From the NCBI GenBank assembly GCA_964538875.1, contig CAZIHO010000055.1, positions 1-21,874 on the forward strand: a DNA stretch of 21,874 bases, in the 5' to 3' direction. Numbering within the stretch: position 1 is the first letter of the stretch; each line of letters starts with the position of its first letter. The position numbers and the translations under genes are program-made. Under the pieces are notes generated by a model. That model made no database searches. It saw nothing but the letters and a program-made list of their open reading frames with translations, and was not told the DNA's origin. Below, piece after piece: positions 7,090 to 15,389 of this stretch. Source of the DNA: CAZIHO01 sp964538875 (GTDB lineage Bacteria > Pseudomonadota > Gammaproteobacteria > Chromatiales > Chromatiaceae).

Positions 7090-7834
7090 CGCTCACCATG
7101 GGACGCTGGTTTAACCAGTGGGGCACCTGGGGTGCCACCACCGGCTCGTCCCGCCAGGTTCCCGCGCGTCCGGGTACCTGGGACCAGTGGCGCACCAGTG
7201 TCGTGAACTGGGGCCGGGGCACCGCCACGGCGCCCATCCGTTCCAGGTGGTCCGTATGTACCTGGCAGTCGATGAGCTGGTATCCCCAGGCCGCGAGACG
7301 ATCCACCAGATGCACCAGTGCTACCTTGGACGCGTCACTCTGGTGGCTGAACATGGATTCGCCGAAGAATACCCGACCCTGAGCCACACCGTAGAGCCCG
7401 CCGGCCAATTGGGAACCGGCCCAGACTTCCACGGAATGGGCGACGCCGCCCTGGTGCAGCCGGCCATAGGCGCGCATCATCTCCGGGACCAGCCAGGTAT
7501 CCGCTGCATCGCCCCGGGGCGCGGCACAGGCGCGAATGACGGTGTCGAAAGCCTGATCGAAACTGACCCGGAAGTGGCCCCGGCGCAGGGTTTTGCGCAG
7601 GCTGCGGGATAGGCGCAACTGTTCCGGGAACAGCACCCAACGGGGATCCGGGGACCACCAGAGGATCGGTTGCCCCCGGCTATACCAGGGAAAGATGCCG
7701 TGCCGGTAGGCGTTCTGCAGGCGCTCGGGGGACAGGTCACCGCCCAGGGCCAACAGCCCGTCCGGCTCCCGCTCCGCTTGTTCCACGTCGGGAAAGGGCG
7801 CCGCTGGCGTGGTGCGGTCCAGCTGGTAGATCAT
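7070..7834 (-). CDS. aat: Leucyl/phenylalanyl-tRNA--protein transferase
   Basis: The 254-residue product is slightly longer than the usual 230-240. The enzyme adds Leu or Phe to N-terminal Arg or Lys, creating ClpS-recognised N-degrons. Characteristic motifs are LLALGGDLSPERL, YRHGIFPWYS (43-52), ILWWSPDPR (57-65), SVEVW, and the GGLYGV...FFGESMFS core near the middle. ATG 7834 gives the expected N-terminus ending in the FPDVEQA region; its ribosome site is weak. It is the first gene of an aat-bpt pair that overlaps or abuts, so translational coupling is likely. A candidate -10 (TATCAT, minus strand, 7898-7903) lies upstream without a good -35. Confidence 0.97.
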   Translation of the reverse strand: MIYQLDRTTPAAPFPDVEQAEREPDGLLALGGDLSPERLQNAYRHGIFPWYSRGQPILWWSPDPRWVLFPEQLRLSRSLRKTLRRGHFRVSFDQAFDTVIRACAAPRGDAADTWLVPEMMRAYGRLHQGGVAHSVEVWAGSQLAGGLYGVAQGRVFFGESMFSHQSDASKVALVHLVDRLAAWGYQLIDCQVHTDHLERMGAVAVPRPQFTTLVRHWSQVPGRAGTWRDEPVVAPQVPHWLNQRPMVSDDPEPG

Positions 7835-8169
7835 GGGGTCATTCCGGGTGACGGCGGTTGATTGGTACTCAATCGGGGCGGGGCGCCCTGGGGCGGGATG
7901 ATACAGGCTGGGCGGCGGTGGGCCTTCAGCGCGGTGCGGCCCGGCAACCGGGCCACCGGGGGAGGGGCCGGCCTATCCCGGACGTTTGGAGTACCGAACT
8001 GTCCCTGAACCGGCCGGCTAATGGTCGATTGGTGGCCGCCGGGAGGCAGGAGCCAACATTCCCGTACCCCGGCCCGTCCAAAGGCGCGGATGATGGTGGC
8101 TAGCGGTGGACGGGAACCGGATCTCTACTGCCCAATCCGGCGCCCCCGCCCGCCGCGCCGGCCTGGAAC
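7835..8169. other. Interval of 335 bases between ccmI and aat; no gene seen
   Basis: Both flanking genes are on the minus strand. Three inverted repeats are visible. GATTG/CAATC at 7860-7874 falls in the presumed aat leader. GGCCCGG-CAA-CCGGGCC at 7938-7954 is a perfect 7-bp stem. CCGGCGC/GCGCCGG at 8137-8161, with an 11-base loop, lies directly after the ccmI stop and could end or stabilise the ccm transcript, but no T-run follows it. Short open frames here show no recognisable protein character. Confidence 0.5.
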
Positions 8170-9435
8170 TCAAGGTCGAACTTGGTCGATCCGCACCTGC
8201 ACTGGCCCGGTTTGAGTGACGGCGACCGGCTGGACTTCGCCCTGTAGATCTCCGCTTTGGGGCGTGGCGATCCCGGATTTGGAAATCCTGGCCCCCACCA
8301 GCACTTCCTTGAAGCCGGACAGCTTGAGTTGGGGCTGCATGGCCATGCTGTCGTCCAGTCGTATCTTGACCGGCAGGTCCTTGACCTGGCGGCGCTGCAC
8401 GGCGAGGGGCATAGGCGGACCCTGGAGGGCGCGCGCAAACACAAACAGGCTATCCTCGGGAGCGGCCTGGGCGGCCAGTTCCGGGGCCAGGCTCACTTCC
8501 ACTTCCAAGGTGACGGCCGACGCCTGGGCGGTGGCTGGTGCTGGCGCGGTGGCTGGTGCCGCTGGAGCGGCCGCCGGAGCGGCCAGGCCAGCCCGCTGCC
8601 GGGCTTCTTGGACGGCGGTCCGTACCATGTCCGCTTCTTCACCACCCGGTTCCAGTTTGGGCTCCAGTTGGGTCCAGAGCGCCACCGCTTCCGCGTACCG
8701 TTCCCGCTGGAATTCCGCCGAACCCATGAGCCAGAGGGCATTCGGATGGTCAGGCTCCAGGGCGACTGCTTGCTGGATCAGTTCTAGGGGGCGACCCTGA
8801 ATTTCCGAATCCTGGGTGCGGATCAGGGCCTCGGCCAAGCCAAGCAACACCTCCACGTCCTTGGGTGCCAGGCCCAGGGCCTTTTCGTAGGCCAGCACCG
8901 CGTCCGGCATCCGTTCCATGGCGATATAGCTGCGGCCCAGCATCAACCAGCCTTGCAGGTTGTTGGGGTCCTGTTCCATGCGCTTGGCCAGCTTGACGAC
9001 CAGATCGTCCATGGACGGCATTCCCTGACCCGGCGCCTGGCCGGGTTGGGCACTGGCCTGGGATGGCGGGTCCAGGGCGCGGGGCTGACCGATCTTGAGG
9101 TACAGACCCACCGCCAGCAAGGGCAGCAGGCCGGCCAGGGCCAGGGCCGCCCAGCGCCCGCTGGGCGCACGGGCCGCAGCGGCCGCCGGATGATCCTCGA
9201 TGTCCAGCAGCAGTTCCCGTTCCAGATCCTGGCGGGCGGCGGCATGGCTGGCTTGATCCAAATTGCCGGCGGCTAGATCCCGGTCCAGTTCCGCCATCTG
9301 CTGGCGGAATACCGCCAGATTGACTTCATTGAGGTTGATATCCTGGGTCGATTGGCGCGGACGCAGCAGGGTCGGCAGGATAAACAACAGGGCCAGACCC
9401 ACCAGTCCCGCCACCATTACCCAAAACACCATCAT
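8170..9435 (-). CDS. ccmI: Cytochrome c biogenesis protein CcmI
   Basis: The 421-residue membrane protein delivers apocytochrome c to the CcmF/H heme ligation complex. TM1 covers residues 3-24, followed by a cytoplasmic leucine-zipper-like loop (LNEVNLAVFRQQMAELDRDL), TM2 (about 92-112), and a periplasmic TPR domain (about 155-275; for example WLMLGRSYIAMERMPDAVLAYEKAL). An Ala/Pro-rich linker leads to a C-terminal beta-rich domain, typical of CcmI proteins that bind the apocytochrome C-terminus. It overlaps ccmH by four bases (ATGA), so translation is coupled. An ATG one codon later (9432) is an equally good start. It is the last gene of the ccm operon. Confidence 0.93.
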   Translation of the reverse strand: MMVFWVMVAGLVGLALLFILPTLLRPRQSTQDINLNEVNLAVFRQQMAELDRDLAAGNLDQASHAAARQDLERELLLDIEDHPAAAAARAPSGRWAALALAGLLPLLAVGLYLKIGQPRALDPPSQASAQPGQAPGQGMPSMDDLVVKLAKRMEQDPNNLQGWLMLGRSYIAMERMPDAVLAYEKALGLAPKDVEVLLGLAEALIRTQDSEIQGRPLELIQQAVALEPDHPNALWLMGSAEFQRERYAEAVALWTQLEPKLEPGGEEADMVRTAVQEARQRAGLAAPAAAPAAPATAPAPATAQASAVTLEVEVSLAPELAAQAAPEDSLFVFARALQGPPMPLAVQRRQVKDLPVKIRLDDSMAMQPQLKLSGFKEVLVGARISKSGIATPQSGDLQGEVQPVAVTQTGPVQVRIDQVRP

Positions 9436-9926
9436 GACCGGCCCCCAGGGTTGTCGCTATCGTCGGTAGATTGGTTGTTGCTCAGGATGGACTTGAGCCG
9501 TTGCTGTTGTTCCGAGGATAGGCCCGCTTCCGCTTGGCGGCGGCGCCGGACCAGGGCGCGGGCCAGGAACAGGGCGGCCACGCCGGCCAGCAGCAGGGGG
9601 CCGAACCAGAGCGGATAGGTGGCTGGGCGCAGGGGCGGATCGTACAGAACGAAATCCCCATACCGGTCGACCAGGAAGGAGATGATCTCTTGCTTGGATT
9701 TGCCGCCGATCATCATCTCGTACACCGAGCGGCGCAGATCCTGGGCCAATTCCGCCTGGGACCCGGCCAGGGATTCGTTTTGACACACTAGGCAGCGTAG
9801 TTGTTCGGTGAGTTCCCGGAACTCCTGTTCCTGGGCCGGATCCGGAAACTTGAACTCGGCGAGGGTCGATCCGGCGCTGGCGCCAACCCACAGCAAAAGG
9901 ACCAGCAGGGCGGGGGCGAGACGCAT
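9432..9926 (-). CDS. ccmH: Cytochrome c biogenesis thiol oxidoreductase CcmH (CcmL type)
   Basis: The 164-residue protein has a signal peptide (about 1-20), a short periplasmic three-helix domain carrying the hallmark LRCLVCQN (C45, C48), and a C-terminal membrane anchor (about 105-125). It helps keep apocytochrome CXXCH thiols reduced and takes part in heme ligation with CcmF and CcmI. Its length matches the short form in which CcmI is a separate protein, unlike the fused E. coli CcmH. Its start overlaps the ccmG stop by one base (TGATG). A basic, Gln-rich cytoplasmic tail follows the last TM. Confidence 0.95.
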   Translation of the reverse strand: MRLAPALLVLLLWVGASAGSTLAEFKFPDPAQEQEFRELTEQLRCLVCQNESLAGSQAELAQDLRRSVYEMMIGGKSKQEIISFLVDRYGDFVLYDPPLRPATYPLWFGPLLLAGVAALFLARALVRRRRQAEAGLSSEQQQRLKSILSNNQSTDDSDNPGGRS

Positions 9927-10465
9927 CAGCTTTCCTCTTTCAACTTGCGCACCAGGGGCAGAATGGCGTCCGCGAGAACCTCCGCCGTGAGGGGACCCAC
10001 GTGCTTGTAGCGGACCATGCCTTTGCGGTCGATGACGAAGGTCTCAGGAGTGCCATACACGCCCCAGTCGATGCCCACGCGGCCGTCCGCGTCGAAGGCA
10101 TTTACCACATAGGGATTGCCCAGGGATTTCAGCCATTGCTGGGCTTCCGGGCGGGTGTCCTTGTAGTTGAGGCCAAGGATATTCACCTCGCCCTTGCGGG
10201 CCAGGGACATGAGTACCTGATGTTCGGCCCGGCAGGAACCGCACCAGGTCGCCCAGACGTTGAGCAGGGAAACCTTGCCGAGCAGGTCCCCATTGGCCAC
10301 CGTCTTGCCGGGATCCTCCAGGGCGGGCAGGCTGAAGGTGGGCGCCGGTTTGCCCACCAAGGGCGAGGGCACCAACCGCGGATCGATGCCCAGGCCCCGG
10401 TATAAAAACAGGGCCATGATGGCGAAAATGCCGAGGGGTAAAAAGTACTTCAAACCTGGCGACAT
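9926..10465 (-). CDS. ccmG: Thiol:disulfide interchange protein CcmG/DsbE
   Basis: The 179-residue protein is a membrane-anchored periplasmic thioredoxin-fold reductant. One N-terminal TM (about 7-22) precedes the thioredoxin domain with active site WATWCGSCRAEH (C75, C78) and a cis-Pro region GVYGTPETFVID (about 135-146). The conserved GIDWGVYGTPE stretch is typical of CcmG. It reduces CcmH or apocytochrome in System I. It lies 11 bases after ccmF and overlaps the ccmH start by one base. Confidence 0.95.
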   Translation of the reverse strand: MSPGLKYFLPLGIFAIMALFLYRGLGIDPRLVPSPLVGKPAPTFSLPALEDPGKTVANGDLLGKVSLLNVWATWCGSCRAEHQVLMSLARKGEVNILGLNYKDTRPEAQQWLKSLGNPYVVNAFDADGRVGIDWGVYGTPETFVIDRKGMVRYKHVGPLTAEVLADAILPLVRKLKEES

Positions 10466-10476
10466 GGTGAATTCCC

Positions 10477-12459
10477 TCAGGCGGTAACGGGTGCGGCTAG
10501 GCCGGCGCTGGCTTCCCGGCGGCGGGCAAAGGGCCGGTAGCGGCGGTCACTGATGGCGACCAGCCCGCCCAGGGCCATGAAAATGCCGCCCAGCCAGATC
10601 CAGCGCACGAAGGGCTTGTAATAGATGCGTACCGCCCAATCCGCCCCGCCCACCGGCTCTCCCAGGGACACGTACAGGTCCCGGGTCAGGGAGGGATCGA
10701 TGGCCGCCTCAGTCATGGGCCGGTTTTGCACCAGGTAGGCCCGCTTTTCCGGTTCCAGGACGGCAATTTCCCGGTCTCCTTCGAGGACCCGCACCCGGCC
10801 CCGGTGGGCGGTGTAGTTAGGCCCCTTGAGGGGGGTGACGCCCTCGAACACGAAGGTATAGCCCTCCACCGGGTATTGATCGCCGGGGGACATGCGCAGG
10901 TCCTTCTCCACACCGTAGTGGCTGACCATGGTGACGCCCAGCACGAACATGGCGACCCCTAAGTGGGCCAGCCACATGCCGTAATAGGCGCGACCCTTGC
11001 CGGCCAGGTCCGCCAGGGCCGACCGCACCCCCTGGTGCCGGTAGCGCTGGGCCAGGCTGACCAAGTTGGACAGCACCAGCCAGGCCATCAGCGCGAGGCC
11101 CAGGGCGACGGTCCAGCGCCCCGAATGGTTCGAGACCAGCAGGCTGACGCCGCCGGTCGCCAGGCTCAGGGCCGCCGCCAACCAGAGCTGGCGGACCAGG
11201 CGCGTCGCGCTGTCTTCCTTCCAGCGGACCAGGGGTCCCACGCCCAGGAACAGGGCCAGAAATGGCATCAGGTATAGGAACATGGTGTTGAACCAGGGGA
11301 AGCCCACCGAGATCTTGCCCCAGCCGAGGGCCTCGTAGATCAGGGGCGCCAGGGTGCCGAACAGGACCAGGGCGCAGAACAGGGTCAGGATCAGGTTATT
11401 GCCGAGCAGGAAGCTTTCCCGGGACACCAGTTCAAAGCGGCCACCGCTGGAAATGCTGGGTGCCCGCCAGGCGTATAGGGTCAGGGAACCGCCGATCACC
11501 AGGCACAGGAACACCAGCACGAAGGTGCCCCGGGTAGGGTCGGTGGCGAAGGCATGCACCGACGTGAGCACGCCAGAGCGCACCAGGAAAGTGCCGAGCA
11601 GGCTGAGGGAAAAGGCAAACAGGGCCAACAGCAGGGTCCAGCTCTTGAAGGCGCCCCGCTTTTCGGTGACCGCCAGAGAGTGGATGAGGGCGGTGCCCAC
11701 CAGCCAGGGCATGAAGGAGGCATTTTCTACCGGGTCCCAGAACCACCAGCCGCCCCAGCCCAGTTCGTAATAGGCCCACCAACTGCCGAGGGCGATGCCC
11801 AGGGTGAGGAACACCCAGGCGATCGTGGTCCAGGGCCGGGACCAGCGCGCCCAGGCGGCGTCCAGCTTGCCGCCGATCAGGGCGGCGATGGCGAAGCTGA
11901 ACGCCACCGAGAAGCCCACGTAGCCCATGTACAGCATGGGGGGATGGATGGCCAGGCCAGGGTCCTGGAGCAGGGGATTCAGGTCCCGCCCCTGGGGGGG
12001 GACCGGGAACAGGCGCTCGAAGGGGTTGGAGGTGAGAATCATGAACAGCAGAAAACCCACGCTCACCAGGCCGATGACGCCCAGTACCCGGGCCACCACC
12101 TGGTCCGGAATGTTGCGGCTGAAGGCCGCCACCGCTGCGCCCCAGGCGGTGAGCAGGAATGCCCACAGCAACAGGGAACCCTCGTGGGCGCCCCATACCG
12201 CCGAAACCTTATAGATCGACGGCAACTGGGTGTTGGAGTTGTGGGCCACGTAGGCCACGGAAAAGTCGTCAGTGAGAAACGCCTGGGTCAGGCAAGCGAA
12301 GGCCATGGCCAGGAACAGGGTCTGACCCCAGGCGAGGGGACGGGCCAGCGCCACCCAATTGGGTACATTGGCCAAGGACCCCCAGATGGGGAAGATGGCT
12401 TGGGTCAAGGCCAGGCACAGGGCCAGGATCAGGGCCATTTGCCCGAGTTCAGGAATCAT
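10477..12459 (-). CDS. ccmF: Heme lyase CcmF
   Basis: The 660-residue polytopic membrane protein has the usual CcmF length and about 15 membrane segments. Diagnostic features are the periplasmic tryptophan-rich WWD domain (GWGGWWFWDPVENASFMPWL, about 234-253), flanking conserved segments such as AVWGAHEGSLLLW (87-99) and GLAIHPPMLYMGYVGFSV (168-185), and a long periplasmic loop near the C-terminus before the last TM. CcmF takes heme from holo-CcmE and joins it to apocytochrome c. Its ATG overlaps the ccmE stop (ATGA). Confidence 0.97.
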   Translation of the reverse strand: MIPELGQMALILALCLALTQAIFPIWGSLANVPNWVALARPLAWGQTLFLAMAFACLTQAFLTDDFSVAYVAHNSNTQLPSIYKVSAVWGAHEGSLLLWAFLLTAWGAAVAAFSRNIPDQVVARVLGVIGLVSVGFLLFMILTSNPFERLFPVPPQGRDLNPLLQDPGLAIHPPMLYMGYVGFSVAFSFAIAALIGGKLDAAWARWSRPWTTIAWVFLTLGIALGSWWAYYELGWGGWWFWDPVENASFMPWLVGTALIHSLAVTEKRGAFKSWTLLLALFAFSLSLLGTFLVRSGVLTSVHAFATDPTRGTFVLVFLCLVIGGSLTLYAWRAPSISSGGRFELVSRESFLLGNNLILTLFCALVLFGTLAPLIYEALGWGKISVGFPWFNTMFLYLMPFLALFLGVGPLVRWKEDSATRLVRQLWLAAALSLATGGVSLLVSNHSGRWTVALGLALMAWLVLSNLVSLAQRYRHQGVRSALADLAGKGRAYYGMWLAHLGVAMFVLGVTMVSHYGVEKDLRMSPGDQYPVEGYTFVFEGVTPLKGPNYTAHRGRVRVLEGDREIAVLEPEKRAYLVQNRPMTEAAIDPSLTRDLYVSLGEPVGGADWAVRIYYKPFVRWIWLGGIFMALGGLVAISDRRYRPFARRREASAGLAAPVTA

Positions 12460-12917
12460 GGCTTGCTCCCCGCACTGGTTTGGGCCACACCCTCGGCGTG
12501 GGTGGTTTGCAGGCTGGCGGCCACTTCCGGTGGCATGTAGGCCTCGTCATGCTTGGCCAGCACTTCTTCCGCCACGAACAGGTTGTCGGCGCCCAGGCGA
12601 CCCCGGGTCACCACCCCCCGGCCCTCGGAAAACAGATCCGGCAGGATACCGGTGTAGCGCACTGTCACCGTCTGCTTGTTGTCCGTGACCCGGAAATCCA
12701 TGGATAGCCCGTCCGCCTTCCGTTCCAGAGAGCCCTTTTCCACTAGGCCGCCGACCCGGATGGTGCGATCCCGGGGGGCTTCGTTGGCCAGCACCTGGCT
12801 TGGCGAGAAGAAATAGGCGATGTTGCTTTGCAGGGCCTTTAGGGCCAGGGTGGCGGCGACTCCCACGCCGGCCACCGCCAAGCCCACCAAGATCAGGCGT
12901 TTATGTCTGGCTTTCAT
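12456..12917 (-). CDS. ccmE: Heme chaperone CcmE
   Basis: The 153-residue protein has the usual length. A short basic N-terminus and one TM (about 8-28) anchor a periplasmic OB-fold domain. The heme-binding motif VLAKHDEAYMPPEV contains H123, which binds heme covalently, and Y127, an axial ligand in characterised homologues. The motif is intact. It overlaps ccmD at its 5' end by 17 bases and ccmF at its 3' end by four. Confidence 0.97.
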   Translation of the reverse strand: MKARHKRLILVGLAVAGVGVAATLALKALQSNIAYFFSPSQVLANEAPRDRTIRVGGLVEKGSLERKADGLSMDFRVTDNKQTVTVRYTGILPDLFSEGRGVVTRGRLGADNLFVAEEVLAKHDEAYMPPEVAASLQTTHAEGVAQTSAGSKP

Positions 12918-13080
12918 GTTTCACCTCGGAACGCATACGGGTCAATCGACCGACGCGGCGCCAAATAGTTCTTTGGTGGCGGCGTAGCTGAAAAATCTCC
13001 ATCGCCATGAGAGCGAATCCTACGCCATAGGATGTCCATACGTAAAAGCCATAGCCGCCTTGGAAAAAAAACTCAGCCAT
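12901..13080 (-). CDS. ccmD: Heme exporter protein CcmD (small membrane protein)
   Basis: A 59-codon frame fills the expected ccmD position between ccmC and ccmE. It begins MAEFFFQGGYGFYVWTSYG, has one hydrophobic segment (about 12-31, FYVWTSYGVGFALMAMEI), and continues into a strongly basic tail (QLRRHQRTIWRRVGR). The GGYGFYVWxSYG opening and the basic stretch after the TM are characteristic of CcmD, which helps release holo-CcmE from the CcmABC complex. The ATG (13078-13080) overlaps the ccmC stop by 8 bases, and the TAA (12901-12903) lies inside ccmE. Position, TM and motif agree, so confidence is high despite the small size. Confidence 0.93.
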   Translation of the reverse strand: MAEFFFQGGYGFYVWTSYGVGFALMAMEIFQLRRHQRTIWRRVGRLTRMRSEVKHESQT

Positions 13081-13834
13081 GTCGCTGTTCCTGGTTAATG
13101 AGTTCCCGCACCCACTCGGTATCCGCTTCCCGGGTCAGGATGATGGACCGGACCCGCATGAAGCTGGTAGCGAACGAATACAGCCAGACGCCCAGGGTCA
13201 GGATCAGCATGGAGGCCAGGATGTTGGGGTCGATGCGGGACATATCCGAGCGCTGATGCAGGGCCGCGCACTGATTCGGGTCCGGGCAGTTGATGGACCA
13301 GAAAATGATGGGCACGCACACCAGGCCCACGATGGCCAGCAGGGCGGAGGCCCGGTCCCCCCGGCGCGGGTCATCCATGGCGGAATGGAGCGCCAGGTAG
13401 CCGCCGTATAGGAAGAACAGCACCAACTCCGAGGTGAGGCGCGGATCCCAATCCCACCAGGTGCCCCAACTGGGCCGGCCCCAGAAAGCGCCGGTCAGCA
13501 GGGCGATGAAGGTGAACAGGGCGCCGGTGGGGGCCACCGCGTAGGCCATCATGAACGACAACCGGGTGTTGAACACCAATCCGACCGCCGACCAGCCCGC
13601 CAGTACCAGATACAGCCACATGGACGCCCAGGCGGCCGGCACGTGCAGGAAGATGATCCGGTAATACTCCTTTTGGGGATTGGAGCCCCCCAGTTGGTCT
13701 GGGGTGTGGAAAAAGCCCCAGTAGAGGCCGATCCCGATCAGAATCGCCGCCGACCAGCCGAACCAGGGGATGAGACGCCCGGCCAGGGGGTAAAAAGTGG
13801 CCGGGGAGGCATATTTGTACCAATGGATGTTCAT
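13073..13834 (-). CDS. ccmC: Heme exporter/handling protein CcmC
   Basis: The 253-residue six-TM protein forms the heme-CcmE complex with CcmABD. The first heme-ligand histidine lies in IIFLHVPAAW (H64), and the WWD domain reads WGTWWDWDPRLTSEL (about 123-137). The second expected histidine is in ALHQ (H193). Just before it, where many homologues have a WWNTLHQ-type sequence, this protein has INCPDPNQCAALHQ with cysteines C183 and C189. The stop overlaps ccmD by 8 bases; the gene starts 13 bases after ccmB. Confidence 0.96.
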   Translation of the reverse strand: MNIHWYKYASPATFYPLAGRLIPWFGWSAAILIGIGLYWGFFHTPDQLGGSNPQKEYYRIIFLHVPAAWASMWLYLVLAGWSAVGLVFNTRLSFMMAYAVAPTGALFTFIALLTGAFWGRPSWGTWWDWDPRLTSELVLFFLYGGYLALHSAMDDPRRGDRASALLAIVGLVCVPIIFWSINCPDPNQCAALHQRSDMSRIDPNILASMLILTLGVWLYSFATSFMRVRSIILTREADTEWVRELINQEQRHG

Positions 13835-13847
13835 CGAGGGACCTTTG

Positions 13848-14519
13848 TCATTCGACCGAGATACGCAGCGCTGCCGCCGCTGCCAGGGGCGAAAAAACCA
13901 GGGCCAGGAGCAGGAATGCGCCTAGCAGAGACAGATAGGGTTGGATGTCGTTGAGATCCTGGACGCTCACCGTGACCGCCCCGGCGCCGTACACTAGCAC
14001 CGGGATGTACAGGGGTAGCACCAGCAGGGATAACAGAATGCCACCGCCCCGCAGGCCCAGGGTGAGGGCCGCACCGATGGCGCCGATCAGGCTGAGGATG
14101 GGTGTCCCCAGCATCAGGGACAGCATCATGGCCTGAATCCCGGAGTCCGACAGATGGTACTGGAGCCCGACCAGGGGCGCGATCAGCACCACCGGCACGC
14201 CGGTCAACAGCCAATGGGCCAGCACCTTGCCGATGACCAACACCGCCAGGGGTTGGGGAGTGAGCAACATCTGCTCCAGGGTACCGTCCCGGTAGTCCCC
14301 CTCGAACAGGCGCTCCAGGGACAGCATGGACGCCAGCAGGGCCGCCACCCAGACCACGCCAGGACCCAGGTGCAGCAGCGTCTGTTTGTCGGTGCCGGCG
14401 CCGAGGGGAAACAGACTCACCACGATGATGAAGAAGAACAGGGTGGTGAGCACGTCGCTGCGCCGGCGCAGGGCCAGCGTGAGGTCGCGCCGGATGATGG
14501 CGAGCAGGGATTGCAACAT
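13848..14519 (-). CDS. ccmB: Heme exporter membrane subunit CcmB
   Basis: The 223-residue protein has six membrane segments, the usual CcmB size. The N-terminus (LLAIIRRDLTLALRRRSDVL) and the FFFIIVVSLFPLGAG first TM are typical, as is the LLTPQPLAVLVIGKVLAHW segment. It is the permease partner of the CcmA ATPase in the CcmABCD complex that frees heme-loaded CcmE. It begins 8 bases after the ccmA stop. Confidence 0.96.
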   Translation of the reverse strand: MLQSLLAIIRRDLTLALRRRSDVLTTLFFFIIVVSLFPLGAGTDKQTLLHLGPGVVWVAALLASMLSLERLFEGDYRDGTLEQMLLTPQPLAVLVIGKVLAHWLLTGVPVVLIAPLVGLQYHLSDSGIQAMMLSLMLGTPILSLIGAIGAALTLGLRGGGILLSLLVLPLYIPVLVYGAGAVTVSVQDLNDIQPYLSLLGAFLLLALVFSPLAAAAALRISVE

Positions 14520-14527
14520 GCCGCTAC

Positions 14528-15145
14528 CTAGGCCCCCAAATACAACTGTTGAACCTGGCCGGAGGTGAGGGGCACCTCCTGGTGGGTGGTCAACACCAGG
14601 GACCCGCCCCGGGCCAATTGTTCCCGCATCAGGGCCTGCAAGAGTTCCACCGCCGCCGTGTCCAGGGCCGTAAAGGGTTCATCCAGCACCCAGAGGGCCG
14701 CCTTGCTCAGCACCAGGCGCGCCAGGGCCACCCGCCGCTTTTGCCCCTGGGACAACATGCGGGTCGGAAGATCCTCGAAGCCCGCCAGCCCCAAGCGGGC
14801 CAGGGCCTCCTCGATGGCCCGATCCGTCACCCGGTCGCCCTCCAAAATGGCGGCGACGCGCAGATTCTCCAGGCCACTCAAGTCCCCCTTGATACCGTTC
14901 AAATGGCCGAGGAACAGTACTTCACGGAAATAATCTTCCCTCAAGGCGCGGATATTTTCGCCCCGCCAGCGGATTTCCCCCTGCTGGGGCAACATCAGCC
15001 CGCACAGGGTACGCAGCAGCGTGGTCTTACCGCTGCCGTTGCGCCCCCGGACGTACAGCAGTTCCCCGGCGCTCAGGTTGAACCCGAGCCCGGTGAACAA
15101 GCGCCGGTCACCCCGGGTAGATGCCAAGTCAACAACTTCAAGCAT
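14528..15145 (-). CDS. ccmA: Cytochrome c biogenesis ATP-binding protein CcmA
   Basis: The 205-residue ABC ATPase has Walker A GRNGSGKTT (34-42), ABC signature LSQGQKRR (131-138), Walker B LWVLDEP (151-157) and switch histidine H188. The frame is open 28 codons further upstream, but MLEVVDLAS is the normal CcmA N-terminus, so ATG 15145 is preferred. Its ribosome site is weak. ATP hydrolysis by CcmA is needed to release holo-CcmE from CcmABCD. It is the first gene of the nine-gene ccm operon and is divergent from hscA. Confidence 0.95.
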   Translation of the reverse strand: MLEVVDLASTRGDRRLFTGLGFNLSAGELLYVRGRNGSGKTTLLRTLCGLMLPQQGEIRWRGENIRALREDYFREVLFLGHLNGIKGDLSGLENLRVAAILEGDRVTDRAIEEALARLGLAGFEDLPTRMLSQGQKRRVALARLVLSKAALWVLDEPFTALDTAAVELLQALMREQLARGGSLVLTTHQEVPLTSGQVQQLYLGA

Positions 15146-15185
15146 TGATAAGGGATTAAGAATTGCTCGGGACAGGACGTTGGGC

Positions 15186-15214
15186 AGTGTATTTGAAATC
15201 GCCGGACTTCTAAA
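15186..15214 (-). promoter_or_regulatory. Candidate sigma70 promoter of the ccm operon
   Basis: On the minus strand, -35 TTTAGA (15209-15214) and -10 TACACT (15186-15191) are separated by exactly 17 bases; each matches the consensus at 4 of 6 positions. The predicted start would leave a leader of roughly 35 bases before the ccmA ATG at 15145. The region is locally AT-rich compared with its surroundings. Motif match only. Confidence 0.35.
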
Positions 15215-15361
15215 ACCGCCGGGCGCCATGGGCGCGAAAAAGCGATGCTAACGGCTGTCCCGGTGCGACTCAATGTGGGAATCCTGGGAATTTGCACCAG
15301 CTCGCAGCTTGGCTCGATTGGCCAGGATCGCCGGGACGGCGCGGCGGCGGGTTCTGGGGCC

Positions 15362-15389
15362 GCCAGCCGGGGCCAACGCCCCGCCTGGC
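15362..15389. repeat. GC-rich hairpin in the ccmA-hscA divergent region
   Basis: GCCAG (15362-15366) pairs with CTGGC (15385-15389) and CGGGGC (15368-15373) with GCCCCG (15378-15383), interrupted by one C-C mismatch and closed by loop CAAC. This gives 11 base pairs in 28 bases. No T-run follows on either strand, so it is not an obvious intrinsic terminator. Confidence 0.6.

Noticed and set aside
6205..7206. 333-codon plus-strand frame opposite bpt and part of aat
   Set aside because: The minus-strand genes have full family motifs; this frame has none.
5785..7940. Shared 12-mer CTTCAGCGCGGT in two intergenic gaps (near 5787 and 7924)
   Set aside because: A single short match in GC-rich DNA with no surrounding similarity may well be chance.
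11554..12540. 328-codon plus-strand frame opposite ccmF
   Set aside because: It is antisense to a clear CcmF gene; rich in Gly, Gln, Glu and His as expected from a GC-rich complement, with no domain.
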